Below, one piece after another: positions 18,040 through 26,210 of a stretch of 35,241 nucleotides of DNA (position 1 is its first letter; each line of letters begins with the position of its first letter). The stretch lies in the NCBI GenBank assembly GCA_036510735.1, contig DATCDK010000014.1, positions 1 through 35,241 of the forward strand, given 5' to 3'. The stretch is from PALSA-607 sp036510735. Lineage in GTDB: Bacteria; Actinomycetota; Actinomycetes; Acidothermales; Acidothermaceae. Below the pieces are notes generated by a model that worked only from the letters and a program-made list of their open reading frames with translations, was not told the DNA's origin and did not search any database. The position numbers and the translations under genes are program-made.

Positions 18040-18786
18040 TCAGGCTTCGGCTAGGACGTCGTCGCTCACGTCGAAGTTTGCCCAGACGTTCTGCACGTCG
18101 TCGCAATCCTCGAGCGCCTCGACGAGCCGCAACACCTTCCGCGCCGTGTCGTCCTCGAGTTGGACGCTGACGCTTGGCAGCCAGGAGATCTCGGCCGACT
18201 CGTACTCGATGCCCGCGGCCTTCAGCGCGGCGCGCACGGCTGCCAGGTCGGTCGCCTCGCTGATGATCTCGAAAGAATCGTCGAGGTCGTTGACCTCCTG
18301 CGCGCCGGCATCCAACACCGCGAGCAACACGTCGTCCTCGCTGAGGTTGTTCTTTGGCACGAGCACGACCCCCTTGCGGTTGAACAGATACGCGACCGAA
18401 CCCGGATCGGCGAGGTTGCCGCCGCCGCGGGTCATCGCGGTGCGCACCTCGGACGCCGCCCGGTTGCGGTTATCCGTCAGGCACTCGATCAGCATGGCCA
18501 CGCCGCCAGGCCCGTAGCCCTCGTAGGTGATCGGCTCCCAGTCGGCGCCACCGGCTTCGAGACCCGCCCCGCGCTTGACCGCGCGGTCGATGTTCTCGTT
18601 GGGCACCGACGAACCCTTGGCCTTCGCAATCGCGTCGGCGAGCGTGGGGTTGCCAGAGACGTCAGCCCCGCCGGTACGTGCGGCGACCTCGACGTTCTTG
18701 ATCAGCTTGGCGAACAGCTTGCCCCGCCGCGAATCGATGACGGCCTTCTTGTGTTTAGTGGTCGCCCACTTCGAGTGCCCACTCAT
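18040..18786 (-). CDS. yebC: YebC/PmpR family protein
   Basis: A 248-residue member of the YebC family, starting with the hallmark MSGHSKWATTKHKKAVIDSR. Other family signatures are GNPTLADAIAKAKGSSVPNE and YEGYGPGGVAMLIECLTDN. The family was long described as transcriptional regulators; later work links it to translation. The ATG overlaps the pdxT stop (ATGA). Most actinobacteria have yebC close to ruvC; here the palindrome-flanked gene lies between them. Confidence 0.95.
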   Translation of the reverse strand: MSGHSKWATTKHKKAVIDSRRGKLFAKLIKNVEVAARTGGADVSGNPTLADAIAKAKGSSVPNENIDRAVKRGAGLEAGGADWEPITYEGYGPGGVAMLIECLTDNRNRAASEVRTAMTRGGGNLADPGSVAYLFNRKGVVLVPKNNLSEDDVLLAVLDAGAQEVNDLDDSFEIISEATDLAAVRAALKAAGIEYESAEISWLPSVSVQLEDDTARKVLRLVEALEDCDDVQNVWANFDVSDDVLAEA

Positions 18787-19412
18787 GGCCGCTCCTTCAG
18801 GTGTTCGCGAACGACTTCGACGAAAAGCGCGTGAACGCGGTGATCCCCCGTGAGTTCCGGATGGAAGGCGGTCGCGAGCAAGACGCCCTGCCGGACGGCG
18901 ACGATCCTACCCGCGCCGCCCTCAGCCTCCGAGCCATCGGGCACGCAGCCGAGCACCTCGACCGATGGCCCAACGTTCTCGACCCAAGGCGCGCGGATGA
19001 AGACGGCATGAAACGGTTCGCCGTCAACGCCATCGAGGGGCACCGAAGCCTCGAAAGAGTCGACCTGGCGACCGAAGGCGTTGCGCCGGACCGTGATGTC
19101 GAGACCGCCCAGAGTCAGCTGGCCTTCGATGCCGTCGACGAGGCGATCGGCCAGCATGATCATCCCGGCGCATGACCCGTAGACCGGCATCCCGGCGTCC
19201 ACGCGCTTGCGCAGTGGCTCGAACATGTCGAAGGCGACGGCCAGCTTGTACATAGTCGTCGACTCGCCACCTGGAATGACCAGCGCGTCGACAGCGTCGA
19301 GTTCGGCCGGACGCCGAACCGCTGACCCGATGGCGCCGGCAGCCTCAAGACCAGCGAGATGTTCGCGAACATCGCCCTGCAACGCCAGGACGCCAACCCG
19401 AGGGGAGATCAC
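18783..19412 (-). CDS. pdxT: Pyridoxal 5'-phosphate synthase glutaminase subunit PdxT
   Basis: The glutaminase that feeds ammonia to PdxS for vitamin B6 (PLP) synthesis. The class I amidotransferase triad is visible as Cys81 (in GSCAGMI), His184 and Glu186 (in AFHPELT), with the PGGEST loop near 48. I chose the GTG at 19412 (MISPRVGVLALQGD), which overlaps the pdxS TGA as GTGA like its neighbours. A TTG one codon upstream is also possible. The length (209 residues) is normal. Confidence 0.95.
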   Translation of the reverse strand: MISPRVGVLALQGDVREHLAGLEAAGAIGSAVRRPAELDAVDALVIPGGESTTMYKLAVAFDMFEPLRKRVDAGMPVYGSCAGMIMLADRLVDGIEGQLTLGGLDITVRRNAFGRQVDSFEASVPLDGVDGEPFHAVFIRAPWVENVGPSVEVLGCVPDGSEAEGGAGRIVAVRQGVLLATAFHPELTGDHRVHALFVEVVREHLKERP

Positions 19413-20410
19413 CAACCTCGGGTGGCCAGCCGGTGGTCGACCGGGACGTCGGCGACGTTGATGCCGACCATCGCCTCGCCGAGTCCACGCGACACCTTTG
19501 CAAGGACGTCCGGGTCGTCGAAGAATGTCGTGGCCTTGACGATGGCCTCCGCGCGCTGTGCCGGGTTGCCGGACTTGAAAATGCCGGAGCCGACGAACAC
19601 GCCCTCTGCTCCGAGCTGCATCATCATCGCGGCGTCGGCGGGCGTTGCGATGCCGCCCGCGGTGAACAGGACGACGGGCAGCTTGCCGGCCTCGGCAACC
19701 TCGCGCACCAACTCGTAAGGCGCCTGAAGTTCCTTTGCTGCAACGTAAAGCTCGTCGTCGGGTAGCGACGACAAGCGCCGAATCTCATCTCGGATCTGCC
19801 GCATGTGCCCCGTCGCGTTCGACACGTCGCCGGTGCCCGCCTCACCCTTCGAGCGGATCATCGCGGCGCCTTCGGTGATGCGCCGCAACGCTTCGCCGAG
19901 ACTGGTCGAGCCGCATACGAACGGAACGGTGAACGCCCACTTGTCGATGTGGTGGCTGTAATCGGCCGGTGTCAAAACCTCGGACTCGTCGACGTAATCG
20001 ACGCCGAGCGACTGGAGAATCTGCGCCTCGACGAAGTGACCGATGCGTGCCTTCGCCATCACCGGGATCGACACCGCGGCGATGATCGCCTCGATCAGAT
20101 CGGGGTCGCTCATACGCGCGACGCCACCCTGCGCCCTGATGTCGGCAGGCACCCGCTCGAGCGCCATGACCGCTACCGCGCCCGCGTCCTCGGCGATCTT
20201 GGCCTGGTCAGCGGTGACGACGTCCATGATGACGCCGCCCTTGAGCATCTCGGCCATGCCGCGCTTCACGCGGACACTGCCGGTCACGGCTGAAACGCCA
20301 CTGCCGGTCACGGCTGAAACGCCACTGCCGGTCACGGCGGAAACGCCACTGCCGGTCGTACCGGACGGCGATGTGCTGGCGTTTTCGGTAGGCGCTGACT
20401 CGCTGGACAA
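19409..20410 (-). CDS. pdxS: Pyridoxal 5'-phosphate synthase lyase subunit PdxS
   Basis: A 333-residue (beta/alpha)8 enzyme that builds PLP from ribose 5-phosphate, glyceraldehyde 3-phosphate and ammonia. The conserved N-terminal RVKRGMAEMLKGGVIMDVVT starts near residue 47. Other signatures are VMALERVPADIRAQGGVARM and LFTAGGIATPADAAMM. The start appears to be TTG at 20410 with GAGAGG about 10 bases upstream; no ATG is available before the conserved region. Ahead of the conserved region is a variable extension with three perfect-frame repeats of GSGVSAVT, encoded by a 24-base unit. Confidence 0.95.
   Translation of the reverse strand: MSSESAPTENASTSPSGTTGSGVSAVTGSGVSAVTGSGVSAVTGSVRVKRGMAEMLKGGVIMDVVTADQAKIAEDAGAVAVMALERVPADIRAQGGVARMSDPDLIEAIIAAVSIPVMAKARIGHFVEAQILQSLGVDYVDESEVLTPADYSHHIDKWAFTVPFVCGSTSLGEALRRITEGAAMIRSKGEAGTGDVSNATGHMRQIRDEIRRLSSLPDDELYVAAKELQAPYELVREVAEAGKLPVVLFTAGGIATPADAAMMMQLGAEGVFVGSGIFKSGNPAQRAEAIVKATTFFDDPDVLAKVSRGLGEAMVGINVADVPVDHRLATRGW
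20276..20357. repeat. 24-bp tandem repeat in the pdxS 5' end
   Basis: The unit ACTGCCGGTCACGGCTGAAA plus CGCC occurs at 20276, 20300 and 20324 (the third with one change), followed by a 10-base partial copy from 20348. It encodes GSGVSAVT three times. Copy-number change would add or remove eight residues without a frameshift. Confidence 0.95.
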
Positions 20411-20455
20411 GGGAAAGGACCTCTCAAGGCGACCTGGTGTGAGGAAATGCTGCGT

Positions 20456-21061
20456 TCAGTCTACGTCCGGCGCCACATCGACCGCCTCGACATTGCCGTC
20501 GATATCAGCACTGCGCCAGGCGTCGCCGACCGCGAGATGCGCCGGCGGGGTGTCATCAATCTCGAAGAAGGTCGGTGGCGGGACATGCCCGGCCAGGCGT
20601 AGCCAGCGCACGAGTCGATGGCGACGAATAGCCAGCGTCGCGGTCACGGCGTCGTTGGAGAACCGCCTGGCAAGCAGCACCTTGGTGGTCGCGGCTTCGA
20701 GTTCAGCCAGCAGTGCGAGCCCTGCCGGTTCCTCCGCGAGCGTTTGTGCTTCGTCGGGATCGTCGAAGGCCGCCCGCAACGAGGCGGTGAGGCGGCTCTC
20801 GACGACCTCACGATCTGCCTCGTCGCCCGACGCCGCACGGGCTTCATGACCTGCGCTGGCGAGCAACACGCTGGTCGCAGGGTCGAGCAACCCAGACGCC
20901 GCGATCTCGAGCGTCACGGCGGCTCGGCGCAGCAGTTGCGCGTCAAGCGCCGCGCGCGTGGCATCAAGGCGCGCGTGCAAGCGGTCGAGGCGGTTACTTG
21001 TCGCCGTGACATAACCCGCGAGCAGCACGAAGGCAACGACAAGCCAAAACCACCAGGGCAC
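20456..21061 (-). CDS. Membrane-anchored LemA-like hypothetical protein
   Basis: A 201-residue protein with one N-terminal TM segment (about 2-20, PWWFWLVVAFVLLAGYVTAT). A helical domain follows (RLDRLHARLDATRAALDAQL), resembling the LemA-like proteins found between pimA and pdxS in actinobacteria. The mycobacterial counterpart in this slot (Rv2609c) carries a NUDIX hydrolase domain, but I see no NUDIX box here. The GTG start overlaps the pimA TAG by one base, so it is co-transcribed with the PIM genes. The function is unknown. Confidence 0.8.
   Translation of the reverse strand: MPWWFWLVVAFVLLAGYVTATSNRLDRLHARLDATRAALDAQLLRRAAVTLEIAASGLLDPATSVLLASAGHEARAASGDEADREVVESRLTASLRAAFDDPDEAQTLAEEPAGLALLAELEAATTKVLLARRFSNDAVTATLAIRRHRLVRWLRLAGHVPPPTFFEIDDTPPAHLAVGDAWRSADIDGNVEAVDVAPDVD
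20458..20463 (-). promoter_or_regulatory. Candidate -10 element TAGACT for pdxS
   Basis: TAGACT on the minus strand, about 48 bases upstream of the TTG start, overlapping the last codons of the preceding gene. It suggests that pdxST can be transcribed separately from the lipid genes. No clear -35 is seen. Confidence 0.35.
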
Positions 21062-22206
21062 TATCGCCTCCCGTACGGACCGCGCCGGGCGAACGCGTCC
21101 GGTGCGTCAACGGCGACTGTCTCGTACACGCGGACAATGTCACGTGCCACCGTCGACCAGTCGTAGCTGCGGGCGGTCGCCCGCCCGAGTACGACCAGTG
21201 CCGCGCGCGCGTCGGGGTCGTCGAGCAGTTCAGCGGCTTTCACTGCGAGATCGTCTGAATCACCGGTCGCGAACAGCTGACCGGACCGCCCGCCGTCCAG
21301 CACCGCTCGAAATGCCTCGAGGTCGCTGGCCAGCACCGGAGTGCCGACCGCCATCGCCTCCAGCAACACGATGCCGAAGCTCTCGCCCCCGATGTTGGGC
21401 GCCACGTAGACATCAACGGACGCAAGCATGCGCGCCTTGTCGGCGTCGCTGACCTGACCGAGCAGGTGAACACGGTCGAAGACGTCCGCCGGCAGCGCGT
21501 CTCGCACCTCGTCTGGGTCGCCTGGGCCGGCGATCAGCAGCCGCAGGCCTGGACGATCCGCGGCGAGTTTCTCGAACGCGGCAAGCAAGACCGGCAGTCC
21601 TTTGCGCGCCTCCTCGAAGCGGCCGAGGAATCCCAGCGCGCCGCCATCGCCGGGCCACCCGGGGAAGGGCTCGACACCAGCGAACCCCGCCATCGACACA
21701 CCATTCGGAATCATCACGGCGTCACCGCCGAGGTGTTCAACCAAGGTGCGTCGCGCGGCCTGCGAAACCGCAATGCGGGCGCTGATCTTCTCCAGTGCGG
21801 TCTGCAGGATGGGGTACGCCGCGGCGAGGGTGCGGGCCCGCTGCACCGACGTGTGGAACGTCGCCACCAAGGGGCCATCGAACGACCATGTGGCGAGCAA
21901 CGACAAGCTCGGCGTGGTGGGCTCGTGAACGTGCACGACGTCGAAGTCGCCCTCGCGCAGCCACCGGCGAACCCGCCGCGCAGACAGCGGTCCGAAGGCC
22001 ATGCGAGCGACGGCGCCGTTGTACGGCACCGGCACTGCGCGCCCAGTGGAGGTGATGTAGGGCGGCAACGCTGCCTCGTCGTCAGCGGGCGTGATGACCG
22101 ACACGTCGTGCCCGAGGCCGATCAGCGCGAGCGCCAGGTCGTGAACGTGCGCCTGCACGCCCCCAGGAATGTCCCAGGTGTAAGGGCAGACCAGGCCGAC
22201 CTTCAC
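21061..22206 (-). CDS. pimA: Phosphatidyl-myo-inositol mannosyltransferase PimA
   Basis: A GT4/GT-B glycosyltransferase that adds the first mannose from GDP-mannose to phosphatidylinositol at the inner membrane face. I chose the GTG at 22206 (MKVGLVCPYTWDIPGGVQ). It overlaps the patA stop as GTGA, and it makes key residues fall at the numbers known for M. smegmatis PimA: His118, Arg196 and Lys202. An in-frame ATG at 22233 is less likely. The GT4 EX7E motif is GGESFGIVLLEAM (Glu275/Glu283). It sits between patA and the LemA-like gene, the standard PIM cluster order. Confidence 0.95.
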   Translation of the reverse strand: MKVGLVCPYTWDIPGGVQAHVHDLALALIGLGHDVSVITPADDEAALPPYITSTGRAVPVPYNGAVARMAFGPLSARRVRRWLREGDFDVVHVHEPTTPSLSLLATWSFDGPLVATFHTSVQRARTLAAAYPILQTALEKISARIAVSQAARRTLVEHLGGDAVMIPNGVSMAGFAGVEPFPGWPGDGGALGFLGRFEEARKGLPVLLAAFEKLAADRPGLRLLIAGPGDPDEVRDALPADVFDRVHLLGQVSDADKARMLASVDVYVAPNIGGESFGIVLLEAMAVGTPVLASDLEAFRAVLDGGRSGQLFATGDSDDLAVKAAELLDDPDARAALVVLGRATARSYDWSTVARDIVRVYETVAVDAPDAFARRGPYGRR

Positions 22207-23135
22207 CTGCGGGCCTGCACGTCGCCCAGCCACATCGGCTGGAGCATGTGCCAGTCCTGCGGGTGTGCAGCGATCCCTTCGGCGAATCGATCGGCCAGGG
22301 CTTGTGTCATCGCGGCTATCTTGGCCCGCTTGTCACCTTCGGTGGGCGGCTTTATCTCCTCGCGCATCCAGCCGCACCAGCTGCCGCCAGGGCCACCCTC
22401 GTCGCTGTACCAAAGATAGGCCGGGAGCAGCGCCGCGCCCGTGGCCAGCGCAAGGGACGCCGGACCGGCGGGCATCATCGCCGACTCGCCAAAGAAGGAC
22501 ACCTCGATGCCGCCGTCTCCGAACTCCCGGTCCGCCACTAGGCACAGCGTCTTGCCTGCCCGCAGCCGGGCGAGCAGCAGGGCGAACGTCGTCCGGCCTC
22601 CGCCGGTCAGCGGCAAGACCTCCATACCGACCTTCTCCCGCGCTTCGACGAACCTGTCGAACAACGCTTCTGGCTTCAGCCGCTCGGCGACCGTGGTGAA
22701 CGGATACCCGCGCAGGACCAGCCATGCGCCGGCGTGGTCCCAGTTGCCGGAGTGTGGCAGGGCCAACACCACCCCTCTCCCATCCGCAAGCGCCTTGGCC
22801 AGGAACTCCTCACCTTCGAAAATCATCCGGTCGAGAATTCGCTCGCGGGAAAAAGTTTGTAGCCGGAAGAACTCCAACCAGTAGCGGCTGTAAGAACGCA
22901 TCGCCCGACGGGTCAACACAGACAACTCAGGCGCCGCCATCGCGTACCCGACCACACGTCGCAGATTGCGCTCGAGCTGCTGGACGCTACCGCCGTTGCG
23001 CCACCAGATCACGTCCGCAATGACTCGAAAGATCGGCCGGAGTAAGCCTTCGGGCAGGATCCGGACCAGCGTTGCACCAGCGACGAAGCCACGCGTCTGC
23101 CATCGATCACGGCGAGAGACGTGCGAGTCGGTCAC
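22203..23135 (-). CDS. Phosphatidylinositol mannoside acyltransferase PatA
   Basis: A membrane-associated acyltransferase of the LpxL/HtrB type. It moves a palmitoyl group to the mannose of PIM1/PIM2. The catalytic HX4D box is HSGNWD (about His128 and Asp133), and a conserved acidic residue lies in VADREFGDGG near 204. I chose the GTG at 23135, which overlaps the pgsA stop as GTGA; the longer frame to 23228 would run deep into pgsA. The length of 310 residues fits the family. It lies between pgsA and pimA as in mycobacteria (Rv2611c). Confidence 0.93.
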   Translation of the reverse strand: MTDSHVSRRDRWQTRGFVAGATLVRILPEGLLRPIFRVIADVIWWRNGGSVQQLERNLRRVVGYAMAAPELSVLTRRAMRSYSRYWLEFFRLQTFSRERILDRMIFEGEEFLAKALADGRGVVLALPHSGNWDHAGAWLVLRGYPFTTVAERLKPEALFDRFVEAREKVGMEVLPLTGGGRTTFALLLARLRAGKTLCLVADREFGDGGIEVSFFGESAMMPAGPASLALATGAALLPAYLWYSDEGGPGGSWCGWMREEIKPPTEGDKRAKIAAMTQALADRFAEGIAAHPQDWHMLQPMWLGDVQARR

Positions 23136-23749
23136 GAATCCTGCGCGGGAGTGATGGCGCTCGCTTGCCGGTAGACCACAGCGAAGCGCTGGCAGACGGT
23201 GATCGCACTTGCCACCGCGAGCAGCCACAGCCCGACGGCTTGGACGAATGGAATGCCGAGTCCGCTAAGACCCGTGGCGACAAGGATGACGATCGTGCGC
23301 TCGGTACGCTCGGCCACACCGACGTCGGCACGAAGTCCAAGACCCTCAGCGCGCGCCCGGGTATAGGAGACCAGGTTGCCGGCGATCAGGCAGAAGATGC
23401 ACAGGCCGAGCAACACGGGTTGGCCATCACGGGCGAACCACCAGATCAGGCCGGCAAATACTGCAGAGTCGGCGAGCCGATCCAGGCTCGAGTCAAGGAA
23501 CGCGCCCCACGGGCCAGTGATGCCTCGGGCCCTGGCAAGTGCACCGTCGACCAGATCGGACAGCACGAAGATCGTGATGGCGAAGGATCCCCAGAAGAGC
23601 CAACCTCGCGGGTAGCAGATCAGCGCAGAGGCGCACACCCCGAGCGCGCCGAACGCCGTGACCATGTTCGGGCTGACCCCAGCGCGCGCCAGCGCCTGGC
23701 CGAGCGGACCGAGCACGCGCTGCAGCGGAATCCGCGCACGCTTGAGCAT
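23132..23749 (-). CDS. pgsA: Phosphatidylinositol (phosphate) synthase PgsA
   Basis: A 205-residue integral membrane CDP-alcohol phosphatidyltransferase. It joins CDP-diacylglycerol with inositol phosphate (or inositol) to supply PI for PIM synthesis. The signature DLVDGALARARGITGPWGAF, followed by LDSSLDR, fits D-x2-D-G-x2-A-R-x8-G-x3-D-x3-D. Several TM segments follow. The ATG at 23749 (MLKRARIPLQRVLG) is the family start; the open frame beyond it is not conserved. It is the first gene of the PI/PIM unit, whose promoter should lie in the divergent region before fusA2. Confidence 0.95.
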   Translation of the reverse strand: MLKRARIPLQRVLGPLGQALARAGVSPNMVTAFGALGVCASALICYPRGWLFWGSFAITIFVLSDLVDGALARARGITGPWGAFLDSSLDRLADSAVFAGLIWWFARDGQPVLLGLCIFCLIAGNLVSYTRARAEGLGLRADVGVAERTERTIVILVATGLSGLGIPFVQAVGLWLLAVASAITVCQRFAVVYRQASAITPAQDS

Positions 23750-23935
23750 GTCCGTCCGTTTCGCCGTCCACCGAGAGGTGCTGGGCTGACCCGGCCATCG
23801 TAGCGAGGAGCACGCAATCGCCCGCCCGCCACGCCCGAGCGCCAGCCTGCGCGCCGCCGGCCCGCGATACGGCGCAGGCTCACCCCGCCAACCTCTTGTG
23901 GCGACGAATCCGCAGGTACAGAGTCGACTCCTAAA

Positions 23936-23952
23936 CCTCAATGTTGAGGAGG
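23936..23952 (+). promoter_or_regulatory. Shine-Dalgarno site of fusA2 within a small hairpin
   Basis: TGAGGAGG lies about 9 bases before the fusA2 ATG. Its TGAGG part can pair with the CCTCA just upstream across an ATGT loop. The hairpin could partly mask the ribosome site; this is inference only. Confidence 0.4.
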
Positions 23953-23960
23953 CGTGACCC

Positions 23961-26114
23961 ATGTCAGACAAAGCGACTGGTCCCGCAGGAGCCGCCAGCA
24001 CAGCACCGACGGCCGACCAGCCAAGCAAAATCCGCAACGTCGTACTGGTCGGCCATTCCGGAGCCGGGAAGACCACGCTCGTCGAGGCCCTTCTCGTCGC
24101 GACCGGCACGATCCCACGAGCCGGTCGGGTCGAGGACGGCACCACGACGACCGACTTCGAGGACGCCGAGGTGCGTCACCAGAGGTCGGTCTCGCTCGCG
24201 CTGGCGCCGGTGGAACACGACGGCGTGAAGATCAACCTGCTCGACGCCCCCGGCTATGCCGACTTCGTCGGCGACTTGCGCGCCGGACTGCGGGCCGCCG
24301 ACGCCGCACTGTTCGTCATGTCGGCCGTTGACGGCATCGACGGCTCGACGCGGATGCTGTGGGAAGAGTGCGCACAGGTGGGCATGCCGCGTGCCGTCGT
24401 CATCACGAAACTCGACTCGCCGCGAGCCGACTTCGAAGCGGTCGTTGGCGCATGTCAGGCGACCTTCGGCAACGGCGTCCTGCCGTTGTACGTGCCCGTT
24501 CAAGCAGCCGATGGCGCGATGACGGGATTGCTGGGCTTGCTCAGCCGCCAGGTTGGCGATTACAGCAGCGGACGTCGAGAGGTGCGGTCTGCGGACGCGG
24601 CAGAACTCGAGGCCATCGGTGGCACCCGCGACGAGTTGCTCGAAGGAATCATCGCCGAGAGCGAAGACGAGACGTTGATGGATCGCTACCTCGCTGGCGA
24701 GGACATCGACGTGAAGATCGTGATCGAGGATCTCGAAAAAGCCGTCGCCCGCGGGTCTTTCTATCCAGTGCTCGGTGTGTGCGGAACGACCGGCATCGGC
24801 AGTGCGGAGTTGCTCGAGTTGCTCGCGCACGCATTTCCGTCGCCGCTTGAGCACCCGCTACCGCCGGTGATGCCGCTCTACGGCTCGAAGGTCACGTCGC
24901 TGACCTGCGACCCGTCTGGGCCGTTGGCCGCCGAGGTCGTGAAGACGACGACGGATCCCTATGTCGGTCGGGTGTCTTTGGTACGTGTCTTCTCCGGAAC
25001 GCTGCGACCCGACACCGTCGTGCATGTGTCCGGGCACGGGATGGCTGACCGCGGGCACGAAGACCATGACGTCGACGAACGCGTCGGCACGCTGAGCTCG
25101 CCGCTGGGCAAGACACACCGACCGGTCACGCAATGCATCGCCGGCGATATTTGTGCCATTGGCAAGCTCGCGCGCGCAGAGACGTCGGACACGTTGTCGG
25201 ACAAGGAACACGCGCTGCTGCTGAGCCCATGGGACATGCCGGAGCCCCTATTGCCGGTCGCCGTACGGGCGAAGTCGAAGTCGGACGAAGACAAGCTTTC
25301 GCAAGGTCTCAGTCGCCTTGCGGCCGAGGATCCGACATTGCGACTCGAGATGAACTCAGAGACCCACCAACTGGTGTTGTGGTGCATCGGCGAGGCGCAT
25401 GCCGAAGTTCTGCTCGACAGGCTGAAGAACAAGTACGGCGTCGAGGTCGAGCAGGTGCCCTTGCGGGTACCCATGCGTGAGACGTTCGGCTCGAAGGTGG
25501 TCGCGCACGGGCGTCATGTGAAGCAGTCCGGCGGCCATGGTCAGTTCGGCGTCTGCGATATCGAGATCGAACCGCTGCCCCAGGGCACCGGCTTCGAGTT
25601 CATCGACAAGGTATTCGGCGGCGCGGTCCCTCGACAGTTCATCCCGTCCGTCGAAAAAGGTGTGCGGGCGCAAATGGAACGAGGCGTCGCCGCCGGTTAT
25701 CCCCTCGTCGACCTGCGCGTCACCTTGACCGACGGAAAGGCGCACTCGGTCGACTCATCCGACATGGCCTTCCAGATGGCCGGCGCACTCGCGATGAAGG
25801 AAGCCGCGAAGGCCGGGCAGATCCTCCTGCTTGAACCCGTCGATCAGGTCAACGTCTTGGTGGGCGACGACTACGTCGGCGCGGTGATGAGTGATCTCTC
25901 AGGACGCCGTGGCCGGGTGACCGGTACCGAGCCGATTGGTTCGGGTCGAACGCTGATCCACGCCGAGGTTCCGCAGGTCGAGATTTCGAGGTACGCCATC
26001 GATCTGCGATCCCTCTCACAAGGCACCGGAACGTTTACCCGGCATAATCTGCGCTACGAACCGATGCCCCCGCAGCTCGCGACGAAGGTGATGGCGGCGC
26101 ACAAGGAGGAGTAA
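23961..26114 (+). CDS. fusA2: Elongation factor G-like protein EF-G2
   Basis: A 717-residue translational GTPase paralogue of EF-G, in the slot next to pgsA seen in Streptomyces. The P-loop is GHSGAGKT (31-38), the switch II motif DAPGY (95-99) and the G4 motif TKLD (149-152). Domains II, III, IV (KQSGGHGQFG) and V (SDMAFQMAGALAMKEAAKAG, DLSGRRGRV) are present. The normally catalytic His after DxPG is Tyr, and NKxD is TKLD. That fits reports that mycobacterial EF-G2 binds GTP but lacks ribosome-stimulated hydrolysis. The ATG has a strong GAGGAGG site upstream. Its role in the cell is not settled. Confidence 0.95.
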   Translation: MSDKATGPAGAASTAPTADQPSKIRNVVLVGHSGAGKTTLVEALLVATGTIPRAGRVEDGTTTTDFEDAEVRHQRSVSLALAPVEHDGVKINLLDAPGYADFVGDLRAGLRAADAALFVMSAVDGIDGSTRMLWEECAQVGMPRAVVITKLDSPRADFEAVVGACQATFGNGVLPLYVPVQAADGAMTGLLGLLSRQVGDYSSGRREVRSADAAELEAIGGTRDELLEGIIAESEDETLMDRYLAGEDIDVKIVIEDLEKAVARGSFYPVLGVCGTTGIGSAELLELLAHAFPSPLEHPLPPVMPLYGSKVTSLTCDPSGPLAAEVVKTTTDPYVGRVSLVRVFSGTLRPDTVVHVSGHGMADRGHEDHDVDERVGTLSSPLGKTHRPVTQCIAGDICAIGKLARAETSDTLSDKEHALLLSPWDMPEPLLPVAVRAKSKSDEDKLSQGLSRLAAEDPTLRLEMNSETHQLVLWCIGEAHAEVLLDRLKNKYGVEVEQVPLRVPMRETFGSKVVAHGRHVKQSGGHGQFGVCDIEIEPLPQGTGFEFIDKVFGGAVPRQFIPSVEKGVRAQMERGVAAGYPLVDLRVTLTDGKAHSVDSSDMAFQMAGALAMKEAAKAGQILLLEPVDQVNVLVGDDYVGAVMSDLSGRRGRVTGTEPIGSGRTLIHAEVPQVEISRYAIDLRSLSQGTGTFTRHNLRYEPMPPQLATKVMAAHKEE

Positions 26115-26197
26115 CCAGGCGCTTGGAGGCGGGCTGAGGAACGAAGCCAGCCGAGAAGCGGCCCGTGTAACAGCAGCGGCCAGCATGTGGGTCACCC

Positions 26198-26203
26198 TAA
26201 GCT
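26198..26203 (+). promoter_or_regulatory. Candidate -10 TAAGCT giving a leaderless PaiB-like mRNA
   Basis: TAAGCT ends 7 bases before the GTG at 26211, the spacing expected if transcription starts at the start codon. No Shine-Dalgarno sequence is seen. Confidence 0.4.
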
Positions 26204-26210
26204 GGGCGTC

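Noticed and set aside
26115..26197. Terminator between fusA2 and the PaiB-like gene
   Set aside because: Only weak short inverted repeats (GGCT/AGCC) are present; not enough to support a hairpin call.
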